A DNA stretch of 64,000 bases from Neoarius graeffei (Eukaryota; Chordata; Actinopteri; Siluriformes; Ariidae). The stretch spans positions 72,091,371-72,155,370 of the forward strand of contig NC_083579.1 of assembly GCF_027579695.1 (NCBI RefSeq), read 5' to 3'. The translations under genes were made by a program, and so were the position numbers. Below the pieces are notes generated by a model. That model searched no databases and was not told the origin of the DNA. It was given only the letters and a program-made list of their open reading frames with translations. Positions 33,936 to 45,156 of the stretch are shown here, piece after piece (the first letter of the stretch is position 1; the number at the start of each line of letters is the position of its first letter).

Positions 33936-34181
33936 GGGCCAAGGATCCCAGGAGGAGTAGTACCTTTGCTAGTGGCCTTTGTGGCATCCTAGACTGGTCT
34001 CCACATATCCAGCGTCAAGTGAAGCGAACCCCAGTACTCTGTAGATATCTAATAAGTCTGGGCAATTATGGTCAACCTCAAATGGCCACTTGCCTATACT
34101 TGATGAAGACCATCGATGCATGGCCTATATGCCACATCCTACTTGAGGTGCCCCTGTTAATATCGCAGAACATGGCAGCTC

Positions 34182-37100
34182 TTGGGGAGAGAACCCAGAA
34201 AAAAAAAATCCCAATGTGTTGTTGGACAACCTCACCTTGTGATGATGATAAACAATCATAGATATGAAGCTAATGACGTGAATGAGACTGGATATGAAGG
34301 TCTCTCATCCGGCAGAGATGGTGTGAACGGGCAGGCACCACTCGGTCATCAACAAGCAACTGGCCGGAGAAAGTGGAACAATAAATTGAATCGAGTTGTG
34401 ATGGAATGCTACTTTGTGAGTGAACCAGGGACCAGAGGTTACAGGAGTAGGTTGATGAATGCCTGGCAAAGCAGGTGTACATTCAGGGTTTCTGAGCAAA
34501 ATCTAGCTGACCGGGCATGAGTGATAAAAAACAACCACTGGCTTTCTGATGTAGAGCTAAAGGAGATAAAGTGGTGTGTGAATAGAGTTGTCAAGGATGC
34601 GAATGATGACACCAGGGAGAGTCAACTAAGAGATGATGGGATGGATGCTGTGCAGCCAGATAATGAATCTGCTGAGAATAGATCGGAGAGGGAAGATAGG
34701 GAACTCCGAGATTACTCGTTTCGAGTTCTAAATAAGGATGATCTGTTAGAGAAGCAGCTAGTCATTCTTGACTACATCAAGTTGGCTGTAGAAGGAGGTG
34801 AGGGAGGGGAACTGAGACTGTCTGAAGGATCCTATACTTGGTAATACTGTGGAAAATTTTCTGACCCATAACATGTCTCCCAATCATGTGGAAACTGCTC
34901 AGTGGAATGCTTTCTGAGAAAATTTACAACCATCTCGAGACATAGCAGCTTTTCCTGGAAGAGCAGAAAGGATGCCACAAGGGCTCACGAGGTACAAAGG
35001 ACCAACTTCTCATTGACAAAATGGTTATGCAGAATTGCAAGCGAAGAAAGACAAACCTGGCAATGGCATGGATAGACTATCAGAAGGCATATGACATGGT
35101 GCTACATTCTTGGATACTGGAAATGTTGCAACTGACAGGAATAGCTCCAAACATCCAGCAATTGGTACAGACAAGCATGGCAAACTGAAGAACGATACTG
35201 AGGTCAAATGGGCAAAGCCTAGGAGAAGTCAGCATCCGGGGAGGCATCTTTCAGGGTGACAGTTTATCCCCTTGACTGTTTGTCATATGCCTCATATCGC
35301 TGTAGATAATACTCCGGAGAACTAAGGGTAGATTGTCATGCTCCAATCCGGACTTCCACTCCTGGGAGATAAGTAATCTCCAGTCAGCGTAAATCCGGAT
35401 CCGGGACAGGAATTCCATCTAGCCTGCATTTCACTTCCTGGTTCTCTCTGCTGTGTATAAATAAGCCTTTCTCAGACCCTGACTTTGCCAGAATGTCTCG
35501 TTTTGCTATTCTTGCTGTTTCTGTGCCTTTATTGTGTTTTATGGTTTTTACTCAAGCTATTTTTCTAGTCCATGGTTTTTGCACTGAGGGTTTTTTCTAG
35601 TTCATGGTTTTTGCACATAGGGTTTTTTCTTGTTTATGTTTTTTTTGCTCTAGTGTTTTTGTCCTAGTCTGTCTCGTGTTTTTGTCAAGTTTTTTGTCTC
35701 TTTGTACCTGGACTATTTTTGCCATTTCTTTGTTTACCTTTTTTTGGCATGCCCTTTCCCTGGATTAAATCTCATTTTTTTATTGGATTACTGCCTGTGT
35801 GTTCTGCTTCTGGATCCTAATCTCACCACTCCTAACATAGATACCAACTTGGAAAACAGACCTAGTCCATAAACCATCTTTTATACATGGACTATCTCAA
35901 GTTGTATGGAAAAGATGAACGTGAGATAGCCTCCCTGAGAAATACTGTACGGGTGTTCAGCGAGGACATCGGCATGGAGTTTGGGCTGAAGAAGTGCGGA
36001 ATGCTCGTCATGAAGAGGGGAAAAGTAGTGAAGTATGAAGGTGTTGATCTACCGGATGGGTGTAGAATGAAAGCTGTCGAAGAAGATGGCTACAAGTACT
36101 TGGGAGTTCTTGAGTACAATGATCTTCTACACGAAGAGATGAAAAGCAAGTTAAAGAGCGAGTATTTCCGCAGATGAAAGAAAGTACTGAAGTCGAAACT
36201 AAATGGAAAGAATGTGATCATGGCCATGAACACGTGGGCAGTGTCAGTCCTATGATATGTGGCAGGTGTGATCAACTGGACTAAAGTGGAATTAGAAAGT
36301 ACGGACAGGAAGACCCATAAGTAAATAACCATCTATAGAATGCCGCATCCGAGAGCAGACGTGGATCTTCTATACCTTTCCAGAGGACAAGGGGGGGCGT
36401 GGTCTCAACAGTGTCAAGGATTGCATGCGGTTGGAGGAGACAGGGTTAGCAAACTATGTGCAATCAAGTAGGCAGTTGCTGCTTGTTGCAGTTGCTAATG
36501 AAGGGCTCCCCATCAAAGAAAAGGCTGAGACCAACTGAAAGAAAGGAAAAGGCTAGAATGGGTACAAGGGAGGAAGAGCAAGCCTCTGCATGGGCAATTT
36601 GTGCGCCAAACAGAAGTAGTAAGAGATGAGGCATCTTGGGACTGGCTGAGGAAAGGAAATCTTTGGAAGGAGACTGAGGGGCTGATTATAGCTGTGCAGG
36701 ATCAAGCATTGAGAATGAATGCGATCAAGGTAAAGGTTGAAAAACAAAATCTGTCTCCACTCTGTAAGATGTGCGGGGAGAAGGATGAGGCAAAATGGCA
36801 CCTGATCACTGAATGTAGTAAGTTGGTGCAGACAGAGTACAAACATTGTCATGAAAATGTGGCTAGGATCCTTCGTTGGAACATTGCCCAATCTCATGGA
36901 CTTGAAGTAACAGATAAGTGGTATGAGCATAAGCCCAAAGGGGTACTGGAGAGTGAAGAAGTGAAGTTGCTATAGGATTTCAATATCCAGACATGTTCCC
37001 ACAGCCAAACAAGGAGACCAGACCTAGTGGTGATTGATAGAAAGAACGGTTTATGCAACATTATTGACATCGCCGTCCCTGGAGACACTGAAAGAAAATG

Positions 37101-37333
37101 AGAAAATTGATAAGTACCAGGACTTGCGAAGGGAGGCAGCAAAGTTATGGAACATTAAAGCAAGAGTGGTTCCAGTGGTGGTGGGTGCACTGGGCACAGT
37201 CATGCCAAACCTAACTAAACACCTTGAGTCAATTGACGTGACCACGAAGATTGAGCTGCTTCAGAAGGCAGCCCTCCTTGGCACAGCATGCCTCCTCAGA
37301 AAAGTACTTGAGGCCAAAGGTTACAAGATGTAG
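34182..37333 (+). pseudogene. RT/endonuclease frame of the RLE-class LINE, many breaks
   Basis: Fragments follow in order. The N-terminal part lies at 34182-34844. RT pieces near 34980-35290 include [20 protein letters not shown] in the plus-strand translation. After the solo LTR come MDYLKLYGKDEREIA and EDIGMEFGLKKCGM (35887-36177), then SPLCKMCGEKDEAKWHLI (a CCHC finger, about 36750-36800). Near 37020 the endonuclease-like RPDLVVIDRKNG and IDIAVPGDT appear, and 37150-37333 holds the VPVVVGALGTVMPNL tail also present in the 38.4 kb element. Multiple stops and shifts make it inactive. Confidence 0.78.
35334..35837 (+). repeat. Solo LTR with 5-bp target duplication TAGAT
   Basis: It runs from TGTCATGCTCC to CTCCTAACA, flanked by TAGAT at 35329-35333 and 35838-35842, with a TGTATAAATAAG promoter-like box near 35453. 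It shares its first bases with the LTR at 29036 but differs inside, so it belongs to a related family. Orientation is inferred from the TATA-like box. It interrupts the RT of the surrounding LINE. Confidence 0.85.
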
Positions 37334-37689
37334 CTTGCCCTCAGTACTGAAATTTGATTCCAGCTACCAACTTATAGCTGTGGAACAGTAAATAAATAAA
37401 TAAATAAATAATAGTTGTAAATCCACAATGCAATTAAAGCTGCTGTAAAATGTAATTAAAAAGACACTAAAAGAGATGATAATAATTATTAAGTCATTAT
37501 TTAATACAATCAATAGCATCAAACAAATCAGCAAATAAATACGGTAAGTAAATAAGAAAGAATATAAGCACACTTTTTTTTTTAAATCCACCTTTTAGGA
37601 ACGAAGATTTGAAAAAAAAAAAAAAACATTTAAGTTGCTGGATCTATGTCCACATATAAAATTAATTATACTGTGCTAGTTTTTCATAT

Positions 37690-37742
37690 TACATTCTATT
37701 ACATTAATGGCATTTAGCAGATGCTGTTTTCCAGAGCGACGT
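37690..37742. repeat. Left part of split SINE-like cassette repeat
   Basis: CATTAATGGCATTTAGCAG to GCGACGTACAA; the other half resumes at 44047 after the nested LINE insertions. Confidence 0.7.
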
Positions 37743-37924
37743 ACAAGTCAAGTCAAGTCAACTTTATTGTCAAATATGCTATACATGCTCGACATACAGC
37801 ACAGATGAAATTTCAGTCCTTTCTGACCTACGGTGCAAACAGGCAATGCGATAAATAAAAATAGAATAATTGAAATAAACAGCATAAACACTCTAGATAA
37901 GAACTAGACATAGACTAAACACTG

Positions 37925-37928
<4 letters not shown>

Positions 37929-37978
<50 letters not shown>
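37929..37978. repeat. TA/AC microsatellite (left half)
   Basis: TATATATATA followed by about 22 AC units. Related tracts at 38342-38360 and 41497-41537 lie beyond the nested elements. Confidence 0.85.
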
Positions 37979-38344
37979 CGGCACGGTGGTGTAGTGGTTA
38001 GCGCTGTCGCCTCACAGCAAGAAGGTCCGGGTTCGAGCCCCATGGCCGGCGAGGGCCTTTCTGTGCAGAGTTTGCATGTTCTCCCCGTGTCTGTGTGGGT
38101 TTCCTCCGGGTGCTCCGGTTTCCCCCACAGTCCAAAGACATGCAGGTTAGGTTAACTGGTGACTTTAAATTGACCATAGGTATGAGTGTGAATGGTTGTC
38201 TGTGTCTATGTGTCAGCCCTGTGATGACCTGGCGACTTGTCCAGGGTGTACCCCGCCTTTCGCCCATAGTCAGCTGGGACAGGCTCCAGCTTGCCTGCGA
38301 CCCTGTAGAACAGGATAAAGCAGTTAGAGAAGATGAGATGAGAT
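37979..38344 (+). mobile_element. V-SINE-type SINE inside microsatellite
   Basis: Head CGGCACGGTGGTGTAGTGG directly follows the AC run and tail AGATGAGATGAGATAC leads back into ACACATACACAC. It is full length. Confidence 0.88.
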
Positions 38345-38429
38345 ACACATACACACACACAAAAAAAAAATCTCCTTCTCACCCCCGGCGGGGGGGGTGG
38401 TATCCATGTCATCCTCAAGCTCGGGTCCT

Positions 38430-39284
38430 CTACCAGAGGCCTGGGAGTTTGAGGGTTCTGCGCAGTATCGTCGATGTTCCTAGGACTGCGCTCTTCTGGA
38501 CTGAGGCTTCAGATGTTGTTCCTGGGATTTGCTGGAGCCACTCTCCCAGTTTGGGGGTTACTGCCCCAAGTGCCCCCACTACCACGGGGACCATGCAACC
38601 CTTGACCTTCCACATCCGTTCCAGCTGCTCTTTCAACCCTTGATTCTTCTCAAGTTTCTCATGTTCCTTCTTCCTGATGTTGGCGTCAGCTGGGATCGCC
38701 ACATCTATCACCACCACCCTCTTCTGCTCTTTGTCCACCACCACTATGTTCGGTTGGTTAGCCAGGATCTGTTTGTCAGTCTGGAAGCTGAAGTCCCACA
38801 GAACCTTGGCCCTGTTGTTCTCAGCCACCTTCTGTGGTATGGCCCATTGGGACTTGGGTACTTCTATTCCATACTGGTTGCAGATGTTCCTGTATACTAT
38901 CCCAGCCACTTGGTTGTGCCTCTCCATGTACGCTGATCCAGCTAGCATCTTACACCCTGCTACTATGTGCTGGACTGTTTCAGGGGCTTCTTTGCACAGT
39001 CTGCATCTTGGGTCTGATCTACTCTGGTAGATCCTGGCCTCTATGGCTCTTGTGCTTATGGCCTGTTCTTGTGCTGCCATGATTAGTGCCTCTGTGCTGT
39101 CTGTCAGTCCTGCATTATCCAGCCACTGGTAGGATTTCTTGATATCAGCCATTTCCTCTATCTGACAGTGGTACATGCCATGTAGGGGTTTGTCCCTCCA
39201 GGTTGTCTGTTCCTCCTCCTCTGCACTCTCATCAGGGTTCTGCTGCCTGAGACATTCACTTAGCAGTTCATCCTTTGGGGCCAT
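38430..39284 (-). pseudogene. C-terminal CCHC and restriction-like endonuclease part of RLE LINE
   Basis: 284 residues are open. CRLCKEAPETVQHIVAGC forms the CCHC finger that precedes the endonuclease in R2-type proteins. ANQPNIVVVDKEQKRVVVI and DVAIPADANIRKKEHEKL form a PD-(D/E)xK-like core. A conserved tail, VPVVVGALGAVTPKLGEWL, is also seen in the related 37.2 kb copy. It is separated from the RT frame by a frameshift and a TGA. The domain would nick target DNA to prime reverse transcription. Confidence 0.85.
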
Positions 39285-39343
39285 CTTTCTGATGTATTCT
39301 CAGATTTTTGATGTTTCATCCTGGACCGTGGTCTTGATGCTCA

Positions 39344-40930
39344 CTAGCCCTCGGCCTCCCTCTTTCTGCTTAGTCTCAGGGTGCTGGACTTGGGGTTGAA
39401 CCCTCCATGCATGGTGAGGAGCTTTCTAGTCTTGATATCTGTGGCTTCTATCTCCTCCTTTGGCCAGTTTATGATACCAGCGGGGTATCTGATGACTGGT
39501 AGTGCGTACATGTTGATGGCTCGGACCTTGTTCTTACCATTCAGCTGACTTTTCAGGACCTGCCTTACTCTCTGGAGGTATTTGGCTGTGGTTGACTTCC
39601 TTGTGGCCTCTTCATGGTTTCCATTAGCCTGTGGGATGCCAAGGTACCTGTAGCTGTCTTGGATATCACCTATGTTGCCCTCTGGTAGGTCAATCCCCTC
39701 AGTCCGGATCATCTTGCCTCTCTTTGAGACCATCCGGCCACACTTGTCCAATCCGAATGACATCCCTATGTCATCGCTGTAGATCCGGGTGGTGTGGATC
39801 AGCGAGTCTATTTCTCGCTCATTTCTGGCATACCACTTGATGTCATCCATGTAGAGCAGGTGGCTGATTGTTGCCCCACTACGGAATCGGTACCCGTAGC
39901 CGCTCTTCGTGATGATCTGACTGAGGGGGTTCAGGCCTATGCAGAACAGCAGTGGTGATAGCGCATCTCCTTGGTACCGGTATATGCCGCACTTGATGTT
40001 GACTTGGGCAATGGGTTTTGAGTTGGCCTCTAGGGTTGTCTTCCACATTTCCATTGAGTTCTGGATGAAGGTCCTTAGGTTCCTGTTGATCTTATACAGT
40101 TCCAGACATTCCAGTATCCATGTGTGTGGCATTGAGTCGTAGGCTTTCTTGTAGTCAATCCAGGCAGTGCACAGGTTGGTCTGTCTCTTCTTACAGTCTC
40201 GGGCGACTGTTCTATCAACCAGTAGCTGGTGCTTGGCTCCTCTGGTGTTACTGCCAATTCCTTTCTGTGCCTCGCTCATGTATTGAGCCACATGCTTACT
40301 CATTTTTGCCGCAATGATGCCTGACAGGGCCTTCCATGTTGTGCAGAGGCAGGTAATTGGCCGGTAGTTGGATGGGATGGGTCCCTTCTGGGGGTCCTTC
40401 ATGATTAGGACTGTCCTGCCTTGGGTTAGCCATTCTGGGTGGGTCCCATCCCTCAGCAGCTGGTTCATCTGTGCTGCTAGGCGTTCATGGAGTGCAGTTA
40501 GCTTCTTCAGCCAGTACGTATGGATCATATCGGGGCCTGGTGCTGTCCAGCTCTTCATCTTTGACCCTCTTTCTTGGACGTCTGCCATTGAGATGGTTAC
40601 TGGTTCTTGTTCTGGGAGGTTGCTGTGGTCAGCTCTTAGGTCCACTAACCATTGGGCATCGGTGTTATGTGATGCCTTTCTTTCCCATATGTCTTTCCAG
40701 TATTTTTCCACCTCAGCTCTTGGTGGGTCTGACTGGTTGTTGTTTCCCTGCCACTGAGAGTACACCTTGGCTGGTTCAGTGGAGAACAGCTTGTTTATTC
40801 TCCTGGCCTCTCCCTCCTTGGTGTATCTCTTCAACCGGGTGGCCAGAGCTGTTAGTCGCTGTTTGGCAGTTTCGAGTGCCTCTGGTATGGAGAGTGAGTT
40901 GTACTTCCTGGGTGCCCCTTTATTCACCAT
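39344..40930 (-). pseudogene. Reverse transcriptase of RLE-class LINE
   Basis: A 528-residue open stretch. After an N-terminal helical part come the RT blocks: SWTAPGPDMIHTYWLKKL, NYRPITCLCTTWKALSGI, CTAWIDYKKAYDSMPHTW (first catalytic aspartate), YQGDALSPLLFCIGLNPL and LLYMDDIKWYARNEREID (the YMDD-type box). The thumb-like SYRYLGIPQANGNHEE and a final PVIRYPAGIINWPKEEIE follow. The frame is broken upstream of 40930 by stops and shifts again near 39350, followed by a nonsense codon, before the C-terminal domain. All catalytic residues are present, so the element decayed recently or slowly. Confidence 0.87.
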
Positions 40931-41425
40931 GTTCCCTTTCTGTAGTTCAGCTAGCTGGCTAACTTCTCTCCGTGCTGCCTTTATCTTGGCCTCTAATCAT
41001 CTCTTCCATGGTGGATACTGTTTGTTATGTCCCGCGCATCTCCATGCTTACTGTTCTGTGTATCAGCTTGTTGGTCTCAGTTCTTGTGGAGATTGTCTTC
41101 AGAGCAGCATTCACATCGATTTCGATTACGGATGTTGGAACACTGGGCTAATAGCTGTTTCTTTGTTAGCCTTGATTGTGGGTTTCGAAGTATCCAATGG
41201 TCCCACATTCACTGCATGTATCCCCTCTCTCTGGGATTGCTTGTATAGTAGCATTCCAGCAAATCCGTATTTTCTGTCCTCGTCCATCGATGTCTTGTTC
41301 CAGTAGCCTAGCAACTGATGCAGCCGGTATGACTCTATCAGTTATGTCTTCACTCATTCCTGAGGTAGGGTAGGCTGATATATCAAGAGGGGTCTTACCT
41401 AAGGACCCTTACTGGATGATGTTTT

Positions 41426-41494
41426 GGCCCGACCGGGATTCGAACCCCGATCTCCTGCGTCGTAGTCAATGAGCATTACCACTGTACTATCCAG

Positions 41495-41495
<1 letters not shown>
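41426..41495 (-). other. tRNA-like sequence at the 5' end of the RLE LINE
   Basis: On the minus strand it has an A-box-like TAGTACAGTGGTAATGC and a perfect B box GGGTTCGAATCCC with T-arm pairing. The acceptor stem does not pair (CTGGAT against GTCGGGCC), so it is probably not a working tRNA gene. It resembles a SINE head or an internal Pol III promoter. Confidence 0.6.

Positions 41496-41496
<1 letters not shown>

Positions 41497-41537
<41 letters not shown>
41497..41537. repeat. TA/CA microsatellite (right half)
   Basis: TA units then CACACACA, adjoining the 5' end of the RLE LINE and continuing the LINE 3' UTR on its right. Confidence 0.85.
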
Positions 41538-41538
<1 letters not shown>

Positions 41539-41767
41539 AATATAAATTGGAGCAAATAAACAGTCAAGGGCACTTGAGGTATAGCAGGTAAACATGAAAT
41601 AAGCAGTATAAACAATAAACTAATAGCTGTTAAGGTGAGGTAGTGCAGAAAAGTGCAAATGAGCGAGGTAAAGTGAAATGTGCAGTCCCTGAGTTCAGTG
41701 TGTTAATGAACGTTGAGAGTGTGTGTGTGTGTGTGTGTGTTGGGGGGGGAACTGTGAGGGTGACATG

Positions 41768-42929
41768 TCAGATGCTGAAGGGTGTGCGGGCAGAATCTGT
41801 GGCAGGGCGCAGAGGGGGGAGGAGGGGCAGAACAGGGAGGGAGTTGAGCCTCCTGACCGCCTGGTGAAAGAAACTGTCCTTGAGCCTGCTGGTTTTGGCC
41901 CGGAGACTCCGCAGTCTCCTCCTCGATGGCAGCAGACTGAAGAGGCTGTGAGATGGGTGGGTGGGGTCACCTGCAATCCTGATGGCTTTGCGGGTGAGGT
42001 GGGAGTTATAGATATCCATAAGAGAAGGGAGAGAGACACCAATGATCCTCTCAGCTGCTCTCACGATGCGCTGCAGAGTCTTGCAGCAGGACACGGTGCA
42101 GGCGCTGTACCACATGGTGATGCGGCTGGTCAGGATGTTCTCGATGGTGCCTCTGTAGAATGTGTGCATGATGGGCTGGGACTCTTGCTCTCCTCAGTTT
42201 GCGGAGGAAGTACAGATGCTGTTGGGCTTTTTTGGCCAGTGATGTGGTGTTGTTGCTCCAGGACAGGTCTTCAGAGATGTGCACACCCAGAAACTTGGTG
42301 CTGCTCACCCTCTCCACTCCAGCACCATCGATAGTTAGTGGAGCATGCTGGGTGTGTGCTCTCCTGAAGTCCACAACAATCTCCTTCATCTTCTCCACAT
42401 TCAGGCAGAGATTGTTGTCCTTGCACCACATGACCAAGTGGCTCACCTCACTCCTGTAGATTGTCTCATCGCCACTGTTGATGAGACCCACCACAGTCGT
42501 GTCATCCGCAAACTTAATGAAGAGATTAGAGCTGGATGTTGGTGTGCAGTCGTGGGTCAGCAGAGTGAAGAGGAGGGGGCTCAGCACACATCCTTGGGGG
42601 GCCCCTGTGTTCAATGTGATGGTGCTGGAGGAGTTGCTGCCAACCCGTAGAGTCTGTGGTCTCCCCGTCAGGAAGTCCAGCAGCCAGTTGCACAGGGAGG
42701 TGTTGAGTTCCAGCTGGTCCAGTTTATGAATGAGCTGCTGAGGAATGATTGTGTTGAATGCTGAGCTAAAGTCTATGAACAGCATTCTGACATACGAGTC
42801 TTTTGTCTCCAGGTGGGTGAGGGCTGAGTGGAGGGCAGTGGAGATGGCATCATCAGTCGAACGGTTGGACTGATATGCAAACTGGAAAGGGTCCAGGGCG
42901 GGGGGGAGGGCAGACTTGATATGCTGCAT
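41768..42929 (-). pseudogene. RT of CR1/L2-like LINE (minus)
   Basis: The frame at 42051-42929 shows [31 protein letters not shown] (first catalytic aspartate), [29 protein letters not shown] and [15 protein letters not shown]. Near 42160 the C-terminal region shifts into another frame (41768-42169: [34 protein letters not shown]). The catalytic box is intact, unlike the 25 kb relative, which has FVDD. Confidence 0.86.
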
Positions 42930-42947
42930 GACTAGCTGCTCGAAGCA

Positions 42948-44041
42948 CTACATGAGGATGGGAGTGAGTGCGACAGGGCGGTAGTCATTGAAGCAGGAAG
43001 GAGACGGCTTCTTCGGGACCGGGATGATGGTGGTGGCTTTGAGGCACGTGGGGACAACAGTCTGACTCAACGAGATGTTGAAGATGTCTGTAAAGACATC
43101 TGTGAGCTCCTCGGCACAGTCTCTCAGGACACGACCAGGAATGTTATCAGGACCCGGGGCTTTCCATGCATTTGTCATCCTGAGAGCTCTCCTCACACTG
43201 TCTGGGGACAGCGTCAACACCTGGTCGTCGGGAGGTGGTGGGGTCTTCTGTGCCGTGGTGCTGTTGTCTGCCTCAAAGCGAGCGAAGAAGTTGTTCAACT
43301 GATTCAGCAGAGAGGTGGCGTTATCACAGGTCTGCGGCGAGGGCTTGTAATCTGTGATGGTCTGAATCCCCTGCCACAGGTTTCTGGTGTCTCTGCTATC
43401 ATTGAAGTAGACAGCAATGCTCCTGGAATACTGTCTCTTGGCCACCCTGATGCCTTGTGACAGGTTGGCCCTAGCTGTCCTCAGGCCCACCTCATCCCAG
43501 CTCTGAAGGCGGCGTTCCGAGCCCTCAGGAGCCTGTGGACTTCCCCTGTCAGCCATGGCTTCTGATTGGCCCGAATGGAGATGGTTCTGGTGACTGTAAC
43601 ATCGTCCATGCACTTCCTCATGTAGGCAGTGATGGTCTCTGTGTACTCCTGGAGATCTGTCGTGTTGTTGTAGGTGGCCGCCTGTCTGAACATGCTCCAG
43701 TCAGTGGTGGAAAAACAGTCCTGGAGTGCCTCTGAGGACCCCTCTGGCCACACACGTACCTGCTTTGTAGCTGGTTTGGTGACTTTAACCAGCCTGTATG
43801 CTGGCATTAGCATAACAGTGGAGTGATCTGAGGCCCCAAGGTGGGGGAGGGGTAGAGCTTTGTAGGCGTCTTTATGCGTGGTGTAAACATTGTCCAGAGT
43901 ATTGTTTCCACGTGTGGGAAAGTTGATATGTCCATAGAGTTTTGGAAACATGCTCTTGGGGTTTGCATGGTTGAAATCCCCAGCCAGGATGAGGAAAGCA
44001 TCTGGGTGGGCTGTCTGCTGCTCACTGAACAGGTACAACAT
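42948..44041 (-). pseudogene. Endonuclease end and linker of CR1/L2-like LINE (minus), frameshifted
   Basis: 43481-44041 contains FLILAGDFNHANP and the SDHSTVMLMP motif, which are C-terminal signatures of the APE-type endonuclease, then the linker. 42948-43613 carries the pre-RT region (DVFTDIFNISLSQTVVPTCL, IIPVPKKPSPSCFNDYRPV). The two overlap in different frames. The N-terminal half of the endonuclease is lost by 5' truncation at 44046. Confidence 0.82.
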
Positions 44042-44046
44042 ACCCT

Positions 44047-44168
44047 TAGCAGCTTAGGGAGCTTTTGGGGGTTCGGTGCCTTACTTAAGGTCAAATCAGC
44101 CATTCCTGCTGGTCCAGGGAATTGAACCAGTGACCTTTTGGTCCCCAAACTGCTTCTCTAACCATTAG
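44047..44168. repeat. Right part of split SINE-like cassette repeat
   Basis: GGAGCTTTTGGGGGTTCGG to CTAACCATTAG, continuing the repeat interrupted at 37742. Confidence 0.7.
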
Positions 44169-44552
44169 AGAAACACAGATTGTTTCTTTGGGCTCAAGTA
44201 TTTCTTTCTATCCCCAGCCTTATTTACATTTTCCTCCATTTTGTACAATTCAACAAATTGAAGTTGTTTGTGAAAAAAAGTGATTATTCTGTGAAATATT
44301 GACGGCTCATGATCAGTGTCAGAGTTTTCATGATGTATTTTAAGAAATGTTAATCTCGAGAAAAACAGTACAACTTACGAATATCATAAACAAGACATGA
44401 TGTTTCTGTTAAATGAAAAACAAATGACATCACAGACTGTTATCATATTAACAGAGTGGATTAATTTAGCAATAATATCAGCAGTTTGGTGATTATTGTG
44501 ACTTGTGATGTGGTTAAACAGGTGTCTGAGTCTGTAGAGTTGATTAGAGACA

Positions 44553-44590
44553 GGTTTTTGTTTTGAGGAGAGGACGTGTGTGACACTGTG
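44553..44590 (-). promoter_or_regulatory. RSS of C6
   Basis: Heptamer CACAGTG at 44584-44590, 22-bp spacer, nonamer ACAAAAACC at 44553-44561. Confidence 0.9.
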
Positions 44591-45064
44591 TGTAATAAGC
44601 TGCACAGAAGTACAGAGCAGTGTGCAGCGCTTGTGTAGCTTTGGGGATTTGTAGAGACGCTGATGATCTCCCATCTCCACTCACTGTAAAACTACCTTCA
44701 TAATTTCCCTCATATATTGGATTGCCGTAATTCACATATGCGATGAGTTTCAGGCCTGTGTCTCCATGTGTTTTCTGATACCACAGTATTGTGTCATAAT
44801 TTGGGATGCTGTGGTTACAGGTTAGAGTTACACTCTCTTCAGGCAAACACAACACATCAGCAGGACCTTGATGAACATCTTTACAAAGCAAAGAACCTGG
44901 AAAAAATATGAAACACAGATTTATTCGTCAAGTCACATTAATACAGCATTATTTATGTGTTACACAGAGTACATAGTTAATATACTGTATGTATTTCATA
45001 TAGGAACAAAATTACCTGAGAGGAAGCACACACTGATGATGAATTTATAGAAAAATCTGATCAT
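44591..45064 (-). CDS. V segment C6 (family C, TRBV-like), intact
   Basis: The leader at 45016-45064 gives MIRFFYKFIISVCFLSG, and the V exon at 44591-44896 starts SLLCKDVHQGPADV, one residue different from the SLICKD of its sisters. The domain keeps TLTCNHSIPNYD, ILWYQKTHGDTG, CDR2 NYGNPIYEG, GSFTVSGDGRSS and LYFCAAYYTQ. Splice sites, RSS and the CRE-like box are intact. It survives although its downstream flank hosts the 6-kb nested LINE insertion ending about 0.5 kb away. Confidence 0.84.
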
Positions 45065-45156
45065 ATTGATTGATTTAAGCTGGAAAACATTGATCAGCAA
45101 GTTCTTACACTTTGACACAGGATCTGGTATGACATGAGCAGTGGTGATACAGGATC

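Larger units (their letters stand above)
33935..37388 (+). mobile_element. RLE-class (R2/R4/NeSL-like) LINE inserted in AAT microsatellite
   Basis: On the left it abuts the AAT repeat (33905-33934). On the right it ends at AACAG followed by AAATAAATAAATAATAG and then TTGTAAATCC, the cassette landmark. Sister cassettes B1 and B2 show the empty site as an uninterrupted AAT run. It encodes RT and a C-terminal CCHC plus restriction-like endonuclease, heavily decayed, and is split by a solo LTR. Its class and target recall Dong/R4 elements, which use TAA repeats. Confidence 0.78.
38362..41496 (-). mobile_element. RLE-class LINE (R2/R4/NeSL-like) within TA/CA microsatellite
   Basis: The minus strand starts at a tRNA-like sequence (41426-41495) next to a TA run. 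It encodes RT and a C-terminal CCHC/endonuclease region and ends in a T-rich 3' end adjoining GT repeats (38342-38361). It is longer and better preserved than the related copy at 33.9-37.4 kb, and lies in opposite orientation. Confidence 0.82.
37744..44046 (-). mobile_element. CR1/L2-like LINE (same family as 25.1 kb copy), interrupted by nested insertions
   Basis: Minus-strand LINE with partial endonuclease, RT, C-terminal region and a 3' UTR that continues to a short tandem tail (TTGACTTGACTTGACTT) at 37744-37765. Its 3' UTR contains a TA/CA microsatellite, as in the sister copy, and this is split by a V-SINE and an RLE-class LINE (37979-41496). The whole unit lies inside the SINE-like repeat whose halves are at 37690-37742 and 44047-44168. 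Confidence 0.8.

Noticed and set aside
41426-41495. Functional tRNA gene
   Set aside because: Only the T arm and internal boxes look right; the acceptor stem does not pair.
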